A DNA stretch of 64,000 nucleotides from Mantis religiosa (GCA_030765055.1 CM060950.1:14109806-14173805); one strand, 5' to 3'; shown: positions 31,230 through 42,813, counted from the first letter of the stretch. The notes: generated by a model from the sequence alone, not told the origin. A program made the numbers and translations.

Positions 31230-33486
31230 ACTTAAGCTCTATCTATAGAGGACTGATTAGACATGGAGTTAACCTGTGTGTAACTCGATGGAGGGAATGC
31301 ATCCCTGGAAGGCCGCTGGGCAATAGTGTCGCTCAACCACAGTAGGGTTATGTGTACTATGCCCAGAGGCTGCTCTCAGGGAGATGTCTTATCTCCGCTC
31401 ATTTGGTGCCTGGTGGTAAAAGAATTACTTGTCAGGCTCAATGAAAGGAGTATATGCCCAAGGCTACGCAGATAACATCTGCATTGTAGTCAGAGGCAAA
31501 TTTGCGGATACAGTTTCAGGCGTTATGCAAAAGGCCCTTGAAGCTGTTGAAAGGTGGTGCCGTGAGGTAGAATTGTCAGCTAACCCTGATAAAACTAACC
31601 TCATTGTTTTTACAAGAAAGAGGCGGCTTGATGGATTGTGCGAGCTAATCTTTTTGGGGAAGAAGTTGCTTCGATCAGGGTCGGTCAGGTAACTGGGAGC
31701 TATACTGGATTCTAGACTGACGTAGAGAGAGCATATTGAACATAAAATGATTAAGGCCTGCAACACTTTGTGGGCCTGTCGGAGGGCCCTTGGTGTAAAG
31801 TGGGGACTTAAACCACAAGTGGTTTATTGGCTCTACGTCTCCAATGTCAGGCTCTCCATCACTTTTGCTGTGATGGTATGGTGGCCTTGTGTTATGACAC
31901 ACTACCAAAAACAAACTAAACAAGATCCAATGCTTAGCATGTTTGGGGATTACTGGAGCCTTGCACACTACCCCACTCAGTGCCCCAGAGGCACTGCTTG
32001 GTTTGCCTCCTCTGGATCTGTTTATCCAAGGAGAGGCCGGCGTGACTGCTCATCGTCTCTGGAGTTTGGGCTGTTGGTCTTTTAAAAATCCGATTAAAGG
32101 ACACAGAGAGATATTGAACAGGCTTCAGAAATTGCAGACTATCCTAGCAATGCGTTGCGACAATATGAAGCCTATTTATAATTTTGATTCTGAATATAGG
32201 GTCAGTTTTCTGCCCAGAGAGGAATGGACTTGTGGACCAGAGGTTTTTGAGTGTGTCAAGGGGTCCATCTGGTACAGACAGCTCTAAGACCAACTCGGGA
32301 ACCGGGGCTGGCATTTATGGGCCTAAGACGAGGCTATCGTACTAACTGGGAGGTTATTCTACAGTATTCCAAACCGAAATATATGCTATTTTGGCCTGTG
32401 TTTATCATATCTTAGGGATGCCCTGGCTGCATGGTTGGATTAGTATCTGTTTGACAGCCAAGCTGCCCTGAAGGCACTATGTGCTAGCACAACAAGATCT
32501 AGGTTGGTACGAGAGTGCCAAGAGACCTCTAATATTCTGTTCTCGCCAAACAGTACAGCTCTGCTGGGTTCCTGGGCATGCTGGTATCAGAGGAAATTAA
32601 CTAGCTGATAGGCTAGCCAGGGAGGGTTCGGCCAACACGTTTATTAGTGAGTCTTCTCAACTGGATAGCCCAGTATGCAAATGTCAAGAAGAGGACCAAA
32701 CAGTAGACCACATAATATTCAGATGTCCAATCATAAACAAACAAAGAACCGAAATGATCAGGAAAATAAAAAGCACACAATGTGCGTGGCCCATTACCAA
32801 AGAAGAACTTATTAACACACATCTAAAATGTTTCGTCAAATTTGTTAAATCAATAAACTTCACAGATATAGAGTAGGCAAATGAAGCATAAAAATGCAAT
32901 AAAACTGCTAATTAATTGCAACTATTTTAATAAGAATATTGTAGAATATTGTAGGATACATTTCAATACAAATACAAGATATGTAAAATCATTGTAAAAT
33001 TATTGTAAAAGTTGTATATAATGTAAATAAAATAAGGCATGTAGTATTCCTAAGGAATGGGGCATGCCAGGTAATAAAAAAAAAAAATATATATATATAT
33101 ATATAAAAAGGCATAATCTTACCATGGCTAGGCAGGCTCGGTCTATGATTGAGGGACATAACAAGAACAGCAGGATTCTGCTAACCTTCAATTGGGTACA
33201 ACTTAGAAGTGTTGTTGGCCTGTTGACAGGGCACAACACCCTTAAGAGACACCTGCATGTGATGAAGCTTAGTGCAGTCTCTTCATGCAGGAAGTGCGGT
33301 GTAGAGGGTGAGTCTTCTCTACACATTTTGTGTGAATGTGAAGCACTTGCTACACTTAGGCACTTTATTCTGGGCTCAAATTGAGACCAGATGATATAAG
33401 GAGTGCTCATCCACAATTTATCCTGTCCTTTTTGGAAGCTACGGGACTTGCACTCCAGTAAGAGGGGCACAATGGGCCCAATATGC
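31230..33486 (+). mobile_element. R1/Jockey-like LINE with RNase H, in pieces
   Basis: A LINE with RT C-terminus, RNase H region and a final Cys/His motif. Seen: ADTVSGVMQKALEAVERWCR (31502), ELSANPDKTNLIVFTRKRR, VVYWLYVSNVRLSITFAVMV, then RNase-H-like FWPV-, AALKAL- and WVPGHAGI-like pieces in broken frames (32340-32600). It resumes at 33110-33384 with VVGLLTGHNTLKRHLHVMKL and CRKCGVEGESSLHILCECEA (zinc knuckle). A second LINE 3' end (32656-33086) interrupts it. Confidence 0.82.
32656..33086 (+). mobile_element. 5'-truncated LINE 3' end with poly(A)
   Basis: The last 73 codons of another LINE ORF (VCKCQEEDQTVDHIIFRCP, a C-x-C...H-x4-C motif) end at TAG 32874-32876, followed by about 200 bp of UTR, an AATAAAATAA signal and a poly(A) tract that runs into (AT)n. 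Inserted into the R1-like LINE. Confidence 0.78.
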
Positions 33487-34200
33487 GGCCTACGTGCAAG
33501 GGACCAAAAGGGCTCAACCCATTTACTTTCATTTATTCCACAAAGATCAATTCTTGATGCATTACTGTTCTTAATTTATATCAACGACCTCCCCTTATTA
33601 ATGAGAAGAGTTGCAACCAGAGTCCTGTTTGCTGATGATACTAGCATAAGTGACAAGTCAAAATTCACATGATTTGGCACCAAAATTGAATAATGCCTTC
33701 AGCACTATATGCAATTGATTTAAGCCCAATAAGCTCTCTCTACACATTGACAAAACTAAGGTCTTGAAACTTGAAACATACAACTCAAAAAATCTCACTT
33801 TGCATATAGGTAATGACAAAGCCGCACCCGACCAAATCACACATATTAAATTCTTAGGCTTGCAGGTTGACAATCATCTAAATTAGAAAGCTCATATAGA
33901 AAGCATTATACCTAAACTAATATCAGCAATATTTGCAATAAGGTCATTAAAACCATTTTGCCAATTTCAGCATTACAGCAAATATACTATGCTTATTTTT
34001 GTTCATTAATGATATATGGTCTTATATTCTTGGGAAATTTGGTTGAAAGTGAACAAGTATTTATATTACAAAAGAAAGCCATCAGAACCATGTGTGGCAT
34101 CAACAGTACAACTCCATGTAAGGGTTTGAGTCAATGGTTGAATATTTTGACACTTCCTTATGAATACATTTTCATGCTTATGCATTTCTAATTACGAATA
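33487..34200 (+). pseudogene. LINE reverse transcriptase C-terminal part
   Basis: Starts in motif B (FIPQRSILDALLFLIYINDL, where the usual VPQGS-LGP is altered), then VLFADDTSISD (motif C intact), and after several stops QQIYYAYFCSLMIYGLIFLG and LQKKAIRTMCGINSTTPCK. The joined open frame with the preceding R1-like piece is an accident of the junction near 33487. Confidence 0.85.
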
Positions 34201-34298
34201 TTTTGAAAAACATGTCAATATACATAACTAGGCTGTGGATTTCACCACGCAGTTTGCTTGAGGTTGTCTACACACAAAGCATTAGATCGGTCGCACAA

Positions 34299-34312
34299 CC
34301 CCCCCCCCCCCC
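34299..34312. repeat. Poly-C tract
   Basis: Uninterrupted run of C ending CCAGGGGCC. Confidence 0.9.
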
Positions 34313-34459
34313 AGGGGCCTACTGCAGTAGGTACGGGAATTGGCGATCTCGAGCCAAATCTCTCGATTGGGTTCCTCTGCAAGGTGAAAGTGTTCCTTCA
34401 AACGCCCAAAACCATGGTCCACTTCTGTGTTTGACCCTGATCTAAGATAAATACAGTAA

Positions 34460-35200
34460 ATTAAACAAAATTCAAAGTCAAAGCAAAGCCAGAGCGGAGC
34501 CAGAGAAAAGCCACAGCAAAGCTAGAGCGGAACTGGAGCCTTGCCAAAGTTACAGAATGAAGTTAGTGTGAGGCCAGAGCGGGACCGGAGCGGGGCTGGA
34601 ACCTAGCAAGAGCCATGCCAGAGTTAAGTTAAGGAATGTTAGAGTGAAGCCAGAGCAAAACCAGAGCGGGACCGGAGCGGGGCTGGAACCTAGCAAGAGC
34701 CATGCCAGAGTTAAGTTAAAGAATGTTAGAGTGAAGCCAGAGCAAAACCAAAGCAGGTCCATAGCGGAGACTGGAGCCTAGCCAGAGTGGAGCCAGAGCC
34801 AAGCCAGAGTGGGACTGGAGTGGTGACCGGGGCCTAGCCGGAGCGAAGGCAGAGAGAAGCCAGAGTTAAGATACAGAATGAAGTTAGTGTGAGGCAAGTG
34901 CGAAGCCAGTGCGGGACCGAAGGAGGGCTGGAACCTAGCCAGAGCAAAGTTAAAGAATGAAGTTAGAATGAGCCAGAGCGAAGTTAGAGTGAAGCTGGAG
35001 AGAAGCCTGAGTAAAGCCAAAACAAAGCCAAAGCAAAGCCACAGTGGAACCAGGACAGAGCTAGAGCAGAGAAAGAGTAAAGTCAGAGTAAAGCCAAAGC
35101 AAAGCCAAAGCAGAGCTAGAGGAAAGCCACAGCAAGGCTAATGCAAAGCCAATGCAAAGATAAAGATAAGTCAAAGGAAGGATAGTAAAGTGAAATACAG
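34460..35200. repeat. Degenerate minisatellite, about 11-12 bp unit
   Basis: Variants of GCCAGAGCRAA repeat over about 740 bp. A higher-order unit of 87 bp is clear at 34574-34660 and 34661 onward (CCAGAGCGGGACCGGAGCGG). Repetitive open frames on the minus strand are a by-product of the repeat. Confidence 0.88.
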
Positions 35201-35249
35201 TTTTTGAAAGGGCACTGATGACCATTGAGTTGAGCACCCTTAAATGCAA

Positions 35250-35255
35250 ATCATT

Positions 35256-35297
<42 letters not shown>
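35250..35297. repeat. (ATC)n microsatellite after repeat 3' end
   Basis: Preceded by GGGCACTGATGACCATTGAG, a sequence common at the 3' ends of insect retroposons before ATC repeats. Confidence 0.85.
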
Positions 35298-36205
35298 TGT
35301 CGCACAAAATGTAAAGTCGTGGGAATGATTCACAGGTAAGGAAGGCAGCTGTATCAGCTGACTGCTACAAGCGTACTGTTGGTTGAATAAACAACTACAG
35401 TATGGCAATGTTATCGACTACGAAATGTATGCTGCCTCATGTTTACATATTTCCTATTATCTTATGCAATATATTATACAGTGCAGCAATGTATACCACG
35501 CGGACACATTGTATTCAATATTTATTCTTAAAATATTTAGAATACAATTTTGGCACAATATGAACATGATTATTGTTTTAATATACAAAGCATTTATACA
35601 TTTCAATATGCATCTAAGCATTTTCAACAGTACCTATAGCTTGTATCTTTAGTGATACAATCCTTCATAAGATATACCTACATTTTATTGTCAGTTGCTC
35701 CTGTACATGCGCCTATTGCAGTGAATTACAATGCACATCTTAAATATTAAACAATTTCACCATTATCTTTTACATTTTCTCCGTTGCATAATTGATCCCA
35801 GATATGACAACTCTGTATAGGTACCCAATATTTTTCTTCAGTACCGATCTGAATTTATTTTGTATACCCTGTATAATAAGAGTTTCTGGTGCATATTCAA
35901 CTTTTCGCTTAATTTCTCGATTAGCTGTAGAGCTATGGGCATTTCTAGTATGAATGATTGTAAACACATGAAGTTGACAATGTTGTGCATGTTAAAGCGT
36001 TTGTTCCCTTTTATTTCTGAATGACATACTTTGCATTTTATTATATCGCCATAATAGCAAAATACTGTGAACCAAATTCTATTATTTCTGTATTTTTTCT
36101 TTGCGTGATTTAGGCATACTGTATATCTGCATATAACCATATACCAGTTACTGTCACCAGAAGAAGCAACACTTCAAGAGAGCAGGACAAGGTGCAATGG
36201 GATAT
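35298..36205. other. No recognisable gene
   Basis: AT-rich; no transposon or gene recognised. Confidence 0.35.
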
Positions 36206-36609
36206 TCTTTACATGTCCCGTAAGAAATTTTGTCTAAGTCCAACATTGGAGGCACGCACGAGGGCTGACGGAATCTACCGAAGTGAACTCGTAGTTGTAG
36301 TGCTCCTGACACGGTTATTGGCGTAAGCTTCTGTTGCCAACCTTTCCACCAACAACCCCAAGCATTATTTTGCAGAAGTTCGAAACTTCACAGGTGCACA
36401 GCACATGTGTCATTGTTAGTCATTGTTAGGAAGGTAGCAGCTTAACTGTAAAATTTGAAAATGTATACTCCACTGGGGCCCTGGCATTCAGTAAAGAAAG
36501 TTTGATATTTATTTATTTGTACAGTATCCATTACAAATTCAGTACAATAAAATTTAACATAGAACATGTAGTATTATACATCCTGTACAAATACATGAAA
36601 TGGCTTACC

Positions 36610-37620
36610 CTAAGATTTACTTACTGACTCAAGTCCCCTGGCTATAAGCCTTTGGTTTTCCTGAGCAGCTTGATGCCATTTCTGCTCAACCTTTTCTTCT
36701 TTTATCCTAATCCACTTTTCTCTTATCCTATATAAGAAATCTCCTATATATCTATTTTTCTTTTCTCCCATCCCCGTTAGCATGCGTACCGCCAATATCT
36801 CTTTACTTACACTGCCCCATTTCTTATCCCATATTTTTCTCCTGTAATTTGTTAGCTCCTTACATTCTATTATGTAATGAACAGCGCTTTCTTCATCTCC
36901 ACAAAATTCACATATTCCTACCTCATGACTTCTCAACCCTTTTAAGTATAATATTCCTACTCTCATCCATGCTATGCCTTCTCTTCCAGTTTTGCCACAT
37001 TAATCTGTATATTTTTCCCTACCCCATTCTGTCTTTAATTGCTTATAACATTTCAAAGATTTCTTTTCTTCTATACTTTCCCATATCTCTTGCCTATCTT
37101 GTAGTCTAGTTCTCACTTCTTTCCAAAAACCACTATAATTTGTCTCCTCTGCTCTCCATAGATCTCCCATGCCTATCTTTAATATCATTCTTTCCGATTC
37201 CAACTATTTGTATTTTTAATGCTTTTCTGTTGCTTCATGCACAGATTCAATAATTCCCCTTTCTGCCCTTTAATACACTTATACCAGAATTTCAATATTC
37301 TCTCTATTATTATTCCCCTCCTTTTTGTATTACCCAACTTTAGTAATGCGACCTCTCTTGGTGCCGATTTTGTCAGCCATAGTAGTTCTTTGCAAAACAA
37401 TCCATACATCTGGTCTAATTGCGTCCCTATCTCTGATGTGCCCCATACCTCCACTGCATACATTGTTCTGGCTTCAACGACCGCTTCATACATTCTTTCT
37501 AACCGTCTTCTCCAGTTTATGTTTCCATATTCTTACCCCTGACATTGTTGCCCTGCCATTAGCTATCACTTTTCTGGCTTGTACAGCCCATCCTCCACTG
37601 CTACACATCCTTACACCTAA
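36610..37620 (-). pseudogene. LINE RT C-terminal region with zinc knuckle
   Basis: Same family as the long LINE at 46000-47811. Minus-strand pieces: MYEAVVEARTMYAVEVWGTS and LLWLTKSAPREVALLKLGNT (37493-37185), YSGFWKEVRTRLQDRQE near 37130, and CEFCGDEESAVHYIIECKEL (a C-x2-C...H-x4-C zinc knuckle) with the final EKWIRIKEEKVEQKW (36966-36610). Frameshifts separate the three parts. The RT core is absent. Confidence 0.85.
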
Positions 37621-37871
37621 ATAGCCATTACTCGTTCAGTAAAGAAAGTTATTAGGTGGAAGTTGTATCTCAAACCAATGGCTCGCTTTATAAGTTTTAT
37701 TGATCTTGCGCCTTTATGCGAAGACAAGGAAAAGTGTACGCAGTTTCTGTATGACGAAAGTTTGTTAAGAACGAGAATATCGTGCTGGGAGGGTGATGCT
37801 TTCCTACATCAATCAAAAATACCCAGCATTGTTTAAATGTTCACTGACTACAGCTTTGTATTTATTATTAT

Positions 37872-37915
37872 TATTTTTTTTTATTTACATCCTCCAACAT
37901 TAAGTCATATCGGAC
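37872..37915 (-). repeat. Truncated SINE 3' end
   Basis: The reverse complement reads ATGACTTAATGTTGGAGG then an A-rich tail, matching the 3' end of the SINE at 9853-10091. Confidence 0.7.
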
Positions 37916-38299
37916 GTTTCGTTTTTAAATGTAGGTAAGGGAAGACCAGCATTGCAACAAAAAGTAGTGTAGTTGTTGAATCAATGTTGGCAGTGTTTAA
38001 AATTGTCTGCTATTGCCGTCAGCGCATGCCACTTCGGCAGGTTCCGTCAGCCCTCGTGCGTGCCTCCAATGTTGGACCTAGACGAAATTTCTCATGGGAC
38101 ATATTCTAAAGAAGAGCCGGTGCAATGTATATGGGCACAGATTGTACAGGGAGTAGGGGAAGGGATGGGGTCTCTGACAGCACTGCCTAAAGTCCAGCTG
38201 CAGGTCAACCTAGTTTCCGTTCATTCTGGTGTTGGCACTTACGAAATCCTCAGCCTATACATAACTTACAAAACACAGAATGGACTTGCAAACCTAGTG

Positions 38300-38475
38300 C
38301 TAGCTTAACTTGTTACCAAAATGGATTACATTATGAATGTGTCAAAATATTCAATGACCTCCCAGAAAACTTAAAATTACTATCCTCCAGAAAAACATTA
38401 ATCTGCTCTTAGAAAATATCTATGCAACAAAGCCTATTACTCGATAAAGGAGTTTTTGGATGGTCATTAAAGTAT
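38300..38475 (+). pseudogene. LINE C-terminal fragment
   Basis: KIFNDLPENLKLL followed, after a stop and frameshift, by RKYLCNKAYYSIKEFLDGH then a stop. This is the common C-terminal end of CR1/Jockey-like ORF2 proteins. Confidence 0.75.
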
Positions 38476-38590
38476 CCGGTGTCATAGGAGAAATGTAAAG
38501 TCATTGCACTGAATGTACATGTAAACAATCAGTATATTTTTGAGTTTGATTTATGAGTCACTATGTTTACACTCAAACTTCACTTGTATA

Positions 38591-38631
38591 CTTGAAACGT
38601 TTTCAAGATCATTCAATCTCATCCTCAGCTG
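38591..38631 (-). ncRNA. Hammerhead-like motif, family VII
   Basis: Box 1 CUGAGGA (consensus), stem II GAGAU/AUCUU with loop UGAAUG, box 2 GAAA, stem III AACGUU. Stem I is weak. Confidence 0.65.
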
Positions 38632-38804
38632 TTTGGTGACTAAATGAACATTCCTCTTCTTCCACTACTACGGTGCTCCAATCACTCTGCCATCTGGTGT
38701 CAGGGGCACTAAGTTTTAATACTTCATTTAATGCCGGGATTTCAAAATTTATAACTATCACGGTTTTTGGTTATGAATATTTTTTCCCATATATCCAATC
38801 CTGT

Positions 38805-39059
38805 GAAAAATGCTACATAGGAAAAACTAAGAGAAACTTGTTAACCAGGCAAAAAGAACACCAGAGGAACATAAAGTTGAAACAAACAGAAAAACCTGCA
38901 GTGTCACATCATTTCTGGACAGAAAACCACAACATTGGCCATAACATTAAACTGTTAGAATTGGATATTTGGGAAAAAATATTCATAAGCAAAAACCGTG
39001 ATAAAGTTATAAATTTTGAAATCCCGGCATTAAATGAAGTATTAAAACTTAGTGCCTGA
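38805..39059 (+). pseudogene. PLE GIY-YIG endonuclease
   Basis: SCEKCYIGKTKRNLLTRQKE (YIG half with its Cys), KPAVSHHFWTENHNIGHNIK and LDIWEKIFISKNRDKVINFE. The first half is missing: the frame enters at 38805, where the inverted arm ends. The last codons run into the solo LTR, which supplies the stop. Confidence 0.88.
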
Positions 39060-39861
39060 GGCGGCCCTTGCCCGTTAGGTACCTCGTTGAGCCCTCCCGG
39101 TACTCAACACCTCATATGAGAAGATATGTGATGGGTGAGGATTACGAATGGGAGGTTTCCAACAGGTCAGGGATTTTCTCAGGGTACATCTGCATGAATT
39201 ATCTCTTTTGAGTTTCAGGGAGTGGGTGCGTCCGGACAGGGTATGGGTATTATCATATAGAAGACACCACGACCGTTGAATGTCAAGTTTATTGATATAA
39301 GTAGTCCTCTCCACTCGTCACTGTTATCTTGATGTTATGTATGTATCTATGTACGCATTGTTTGTGAACGTCGAGGGCATTACTTCGTGCATTCGCGAAC
39401 ACGGACTTTGATGAATTTTCAGTACTTGTGGCCCCCTTCACTCGCCGAAACAGAGTGTTTTACCTAGCAAACATCAAATGTCGCCATTGCACAAATTTCC
39501 CCTTCTTTTCGCCGAACTTTGGACACTTTAGGGGTCATGTGACCTGTTACTTATTCCTGATAGGTTGTGTTTCATCCCTACTCTTAAATCTAAAAGCAAT
39601 TTCTCGTGTCTGAAACGTGTATTCTATGCAATTTTCACTTTCCCACAGACACGCTAATTAATGCATAAGCATATTTAAAAATGTGTATCTTAAATCCCGC
39701 TGCCTATTCTATCATCATGTACCATGTGCAGGTCAAGACTTGGGCTGGCGACGAGGGTGTAACCTTGGACAATGCCACCTTTGTCGGCAGGAACCTCAAA
39801 GAAAGTACCTGTGATGAAAGGTGTTCATTCACCTCGCTATTTGGATTCTCATGCTTTCGAT

Positions 39862-39914
<53 letters not shown>

Positions 39915-40078
39915 GGATTGCCTGTTTAGTATCTGCACTTGTATATTTAATCATTTTCCTCTATATTTATTGTAACTTTGTTTAATTCATATTGTGGTAT
40001 CTATGCGCCCTTAATTATGCATGTAATAAGACTTTTGGAGTTATTATGACAATGTTATCCCTAACAGGGACGGTATCA
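39057..40078. mobile_element. Putative solo LTR, 1022 bp
   Basis: Begins TGAGGCGG, ends GGTATCA, and is flanked by TGCC (39053-39056 and 40079-40082). Comparison with the intact inverted arm at 38690 shows that the PLE sequence CTTAGTGCCCCTGACACC was split here. TG...CA ends plus a 4-bp TSD fit an LTR. It has no coding sequence and a (TA)n tract at 39865-39912. The LTR family is unknown. Confidence 0.7.
39865..39912. repeat. (TA)n microsatellite
   Basis: About 24 TA dinucleotides within the putative LTR. Confidence 0.95.
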
Positions 40079-40154
40079 TGCCCCTAACACCAGATGGCAG
40101 AGTGATCGGAGCTCCGTAGTAGTGGAGAAGAGGAATGTTCATTTAGTCACCAAA

Positions 40155-40193
40155 CAGCTGAGGATGAGATTGAATGATCTTGAAAACGTTTCA
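40155..40193 (+). ncRNA. Hammerhead-like motif, family VII
   Basis: Same layout as 38591-38631 on the plus strand: CTGAGGA, GAGAT/ATCTT, GAAA, AACGTT. Confidence 0.65.
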
Positions 40194-40270
40194 ATTATAC
40201 AAGTAAGTGAAGTTTGAGTGTAAACATAGTGACTGATAAATCAAACTCAAAAATGAAGAATACTTCCCTG

Positions 40271-40860
40271 TTAATAATGCTTCTGCTTTTAATATTTAAT
40301 CTGTATATTACTCATGATAATGTTATCTCTTAAATTATCTAGCATGCTTGTCAGATAGTTGAGCCAATAGGACTTATAACTCATTTTATCTAGCTTGTTT
40401 GATCTTAAATATTGCTAAAACAAATGTATTCATGAATATTATACTGGTCGCCAAACTAGAATGTGATTGACAGTTAGTAAGCACATGGAAAATCGCTGTA
40501 AATAAACGGGAGGGGATGAGTACGTCATAACGGTTGTCATAGTAGCCATTAGAAGGACCAATTAGAATCGAGACATTTCCATGACAATGTTAGACGCTAA
40601 ACCTTCGTTGCCAATATTCTGACACGTGCTTAGCTTTGACCTGCGGGCGAGCGAGTTACGCAAATGCTGCAGTAAACACAATGCCATCACGTATGTATAT
40701 GTTGCTGTTATTTTATATAAGGTTACAACAGTTGGAGATCCTGTACTGGCAAGTTCCTTTGCATTTTGTGACAATTTCCCTTGATTTACATGTGTGTGAG
40801 TTCGTGTATCTGTGAATGTGTTGTGATCATTTGCAACTGTGTTTTAATGAATGTTTAATT
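40271..40860. other. No recognisable gene
   Basis: Includes a stretch of mixed composition (40440-40740) upstream of the IS630-like N-terminus; it could be that element's 5' end. Confidence 0.35.
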
Positions 40861-40861
40861 A

Positions 40862-41209
40862 TGTCTAAAAATAGTGACAAGTGAACACCTGAACGTGCTC
40901 GGGAACCAATTCAAACTATATTTGCTAAAGGTATTTCAATTAAAGGCCAGGCACGGGAAATAAGAGTAATATGCTTCGTGAGTGAATACTTCAAAGAGGA
41001 GAAATTGAAAGGGGAGCCCATTATTTCATTGTCTAAGGTGCTTGATAGGACTTCACATGTTGTAGGTATCAGTAAAAACACCGTGGTTAAGATTGAGAAA
41101 GAAAAGTATTTTAAAGAAGAAAGTCAGGCATCGGGGTCTAAATTAGAAACTCTCAGAAAAAAAGTATGTAGGCGGAATTTCCCCACTTCAATAAGCATCA
41201 AAATGTCAC
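40862..41209 (+). pseudogene. IS630/Tc1-like transposase N-terminal part
   Basis: Third member of the family at 4544-6084 and 18944-20347. Reads ISIKGQAREIRVICFVSEYF, SLSKVLDRTSHVVGISKNTV (helix-turn-helix) and a basic SKLETLRKKVCRRN. One in-frame stop lies near the start at 40882. The frame ends near TCACAG|GTATGC at 41210, which looks like a splice donor, or is simply truncated. No catalytic domain follows. Confidence 0.65.
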
Positions 41210-41401
41210 AGGTATGCCTCTTTTGTTACGATGGTCTTTACATTGATGTGTTCTTGCATGTAGATCCACAACTTTTCTATTGTCTTTGTGTACAGTATTA
41301 TAAATAATAACAATAAATACCCATTACAGTCGCAACTGAATCACCTTCGCATACGTAATGCTATCGCGATCTTCATGTGGCAGCAATAAGCGGCAACGTT
41401 G

Positions 41402-41402
<1 letters not shown>

Positions 41403-41464
<62 letters not shown>
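41403..41464. repeat. (TC)n microsatellite
   Basis: About 31 dinucleotides without interruption. Confidence 0.97.
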
Positions 41465-41470
<6 letters not shown>

Positions 41471-41836
41471 GAATTATCAATCACTTTTAGATTGGCAACC
41501 AGTAATAGTATAATATTATGACTATAGTAGAATTTGTATTTAATAAGTTTCATACTTAAGAAAATGTTATAGATATTGAATATTTGGTGGTGGTAAACAG
41601 AAATAATAATAATAAAAAAAAAATAGGATAAGAATTTTAAAAAATGCCTGTATTGAATGCTGGTTGTAAAATAGTTGCATGTTGACTTTCTGTATGATGT
41701 GTTCAATGTCCCCGAGCCTGGCTTGAAGAAGGGACCAAATGAACAAAAACAGTAATAATGACAATATTAATTATATTAATAATAACCAATTTTCTATCAT
41801 CGTGAAGATGTCGAGCCTAGAGTAGGTAGGCAATGA
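41465..41836. other. No recognisable gene
   Basis: AT-rich sequence up to the truncation point of a PLE. Confidence 0.35.
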
Positions 41837-42241
41837 TCACGTAAAGACTGTGAAAAAATTTACATAGGGAGGACAAAAAGAAACATAGGCACTAGAAAGA
41901 AAGAACACTTCAGGCACTTAAGATACAAAAATATTGATAAGTCCGCAATAGCAGCTCATTTCTGGTCTGAAAATCATGAAATTGAAGATAGCACAGAATT
42001 ACTAAAATACGTACAAAAACATAGTGAACTCGTCATATGGGAGAGGATATACATAGAAAAACATAAAAACCAACTAATGAACTTTGAAATCCCGCCAGAA
42101 GAGAATCCCACATTTAAGTTCATCACTAAATCAACAGATGGCAGCAACAACCCCAGAATTACCCACACCGCTGGATCTAGCTTCAGTCGCATAAGAGCCG
42201 TAGATGCAAACGATGATTTGCGAAACATGTCCTCAAAATAG
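41837..42241 (+). pseudogene. PLE GIY-YIG endonuclease, family II
   Basis: Open from 41837 to TAG 42239-42241. Shows KDCEKIYIGRTKRNIGTRKK (YIG half), EHFRHLRYKNIDKSAIAAHF, WSENHEIEDSTELLKYVQKH and WERIYIEKHKNQLMNFEIP. The GIY half and the RT are truncated. The last 16 codons coincide with the hammerhead at 42195-42234, so one sequence served both as protein C-terminus and ribozyme. The element tail runs to about 42325 (CCAATACAGTTAAATCT). Copies: 14948-15277 and 58358-58600. Confidence 0.88.
42195..42234 (+). ncRNA. Hammerhead-like motif, family II
   Basis: GAG, box 1 CCGTAGA (two changes), stem II GCAAA/TTTGC with loop CGATGA, GAAA, ACATGT, cleavage predicted after C42231, CTC. Confidence 0.68.
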
Positions 42242-42745
42242 GTACGAAAGTGAATCAGATGTTTAAAAAATACGACTCATCTAAAATTTAATAATTTTTC
42301 GCTTCACTGTGGTGTTCCAATACAGTTAAATCTGGAAGGAAGTGATTTTTCAAAATGCCTTGTGTACATATCATATTTCTGCCCTTATCCATGCCTGCCT
42401 CATCTTCAGGATCCTTGTAAGAAAATTTGGTGCCTAGACGCACATCTCCATACATATAGGTACACCCCATAGACTGCAACTTTGTATTGCATCACAAAGC
42501 TTGCATTTTGCTGGACCAGGTCCCTTCTGTATGAAGCTAGAATATCTGGAATCGGCGTTCTTTGTAGAACGTCCTTAGGTCCTTGTGCTGCCTTGTTGAT
42601 CATAAAAAAGAATACATCTGTAACAAGAGCAATATTTACATAAAAATATGAAGCTATTGCAGTGAAGCAAACAAATTTATACAAATAATTTGTAACATAA
42701 AACTTCACTTATCTGATAAATAATGAAAGTTTTGTTATTAATTGA

Positions 42746-42788
42746 TGAGGATCGCGATTTTGTGAAACAATTCTTCACATCTTCAGCT
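42746..42788 (-). ncRNA. Hammerhead-like motif, family VIII
   Basis: Stem I GAG/CUC; box 1 CUGAAGA (consensus); stem II GUGAA/UUCAC; box 2 AAAA (G to A); stem III AUCGCGAU; site C. Box 2 is damaged. Confidence 0.72.
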
Positions 42789-42813
42789 CAAGTCTTTTAG
42801 TTACCAGGAGGCT

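Larger units (their letters stand above)
36212..38102. mobile_element. Segment bounded by 74-bp inverted repeats
   Basis: 36212-36285 and 38030-38102 are near-identical inverted arms containing GTCCAACATTGGAGGCACGC and GAGGGCTGACGGAA. They enclose a LINE fragment and a SINE end. They may be terminal inverted repeats of a DNA transposon or two opposed copies of one repeat; no TSD was found. Confidence 0.6.
38545..40270. mobile_element. PLE family VII, inverted arms, split by solo LTR
   Basis: A minus-strand arm (38545-38800) with a hammerhead and GIY-YIG 3' sequence faces a plus-strand unit (38805-39056 and 40083-40270) with GIY-YIG and a hammerhead. The plus unit is cut by the solo LTR at 39057-40078. 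The tail GAAGAATACTT..TGTTAATAATGC at the right matches the tail of the mini-element at 42881-43144. Confidence 0.82.

Noticed and set aside
33403..33672. A fused ORF joining R1-like and another LINE RT
   Set aside because: The join at about 33487 is the junction of two unrelated retrotransposon pieces.
34550..35408. Several open minus-strand frames with Leu/Trp-rich repeats
   Set aside because: They arise from the minisatellite and the ATC microsatellite, which happen to lack stops; no protein family match.
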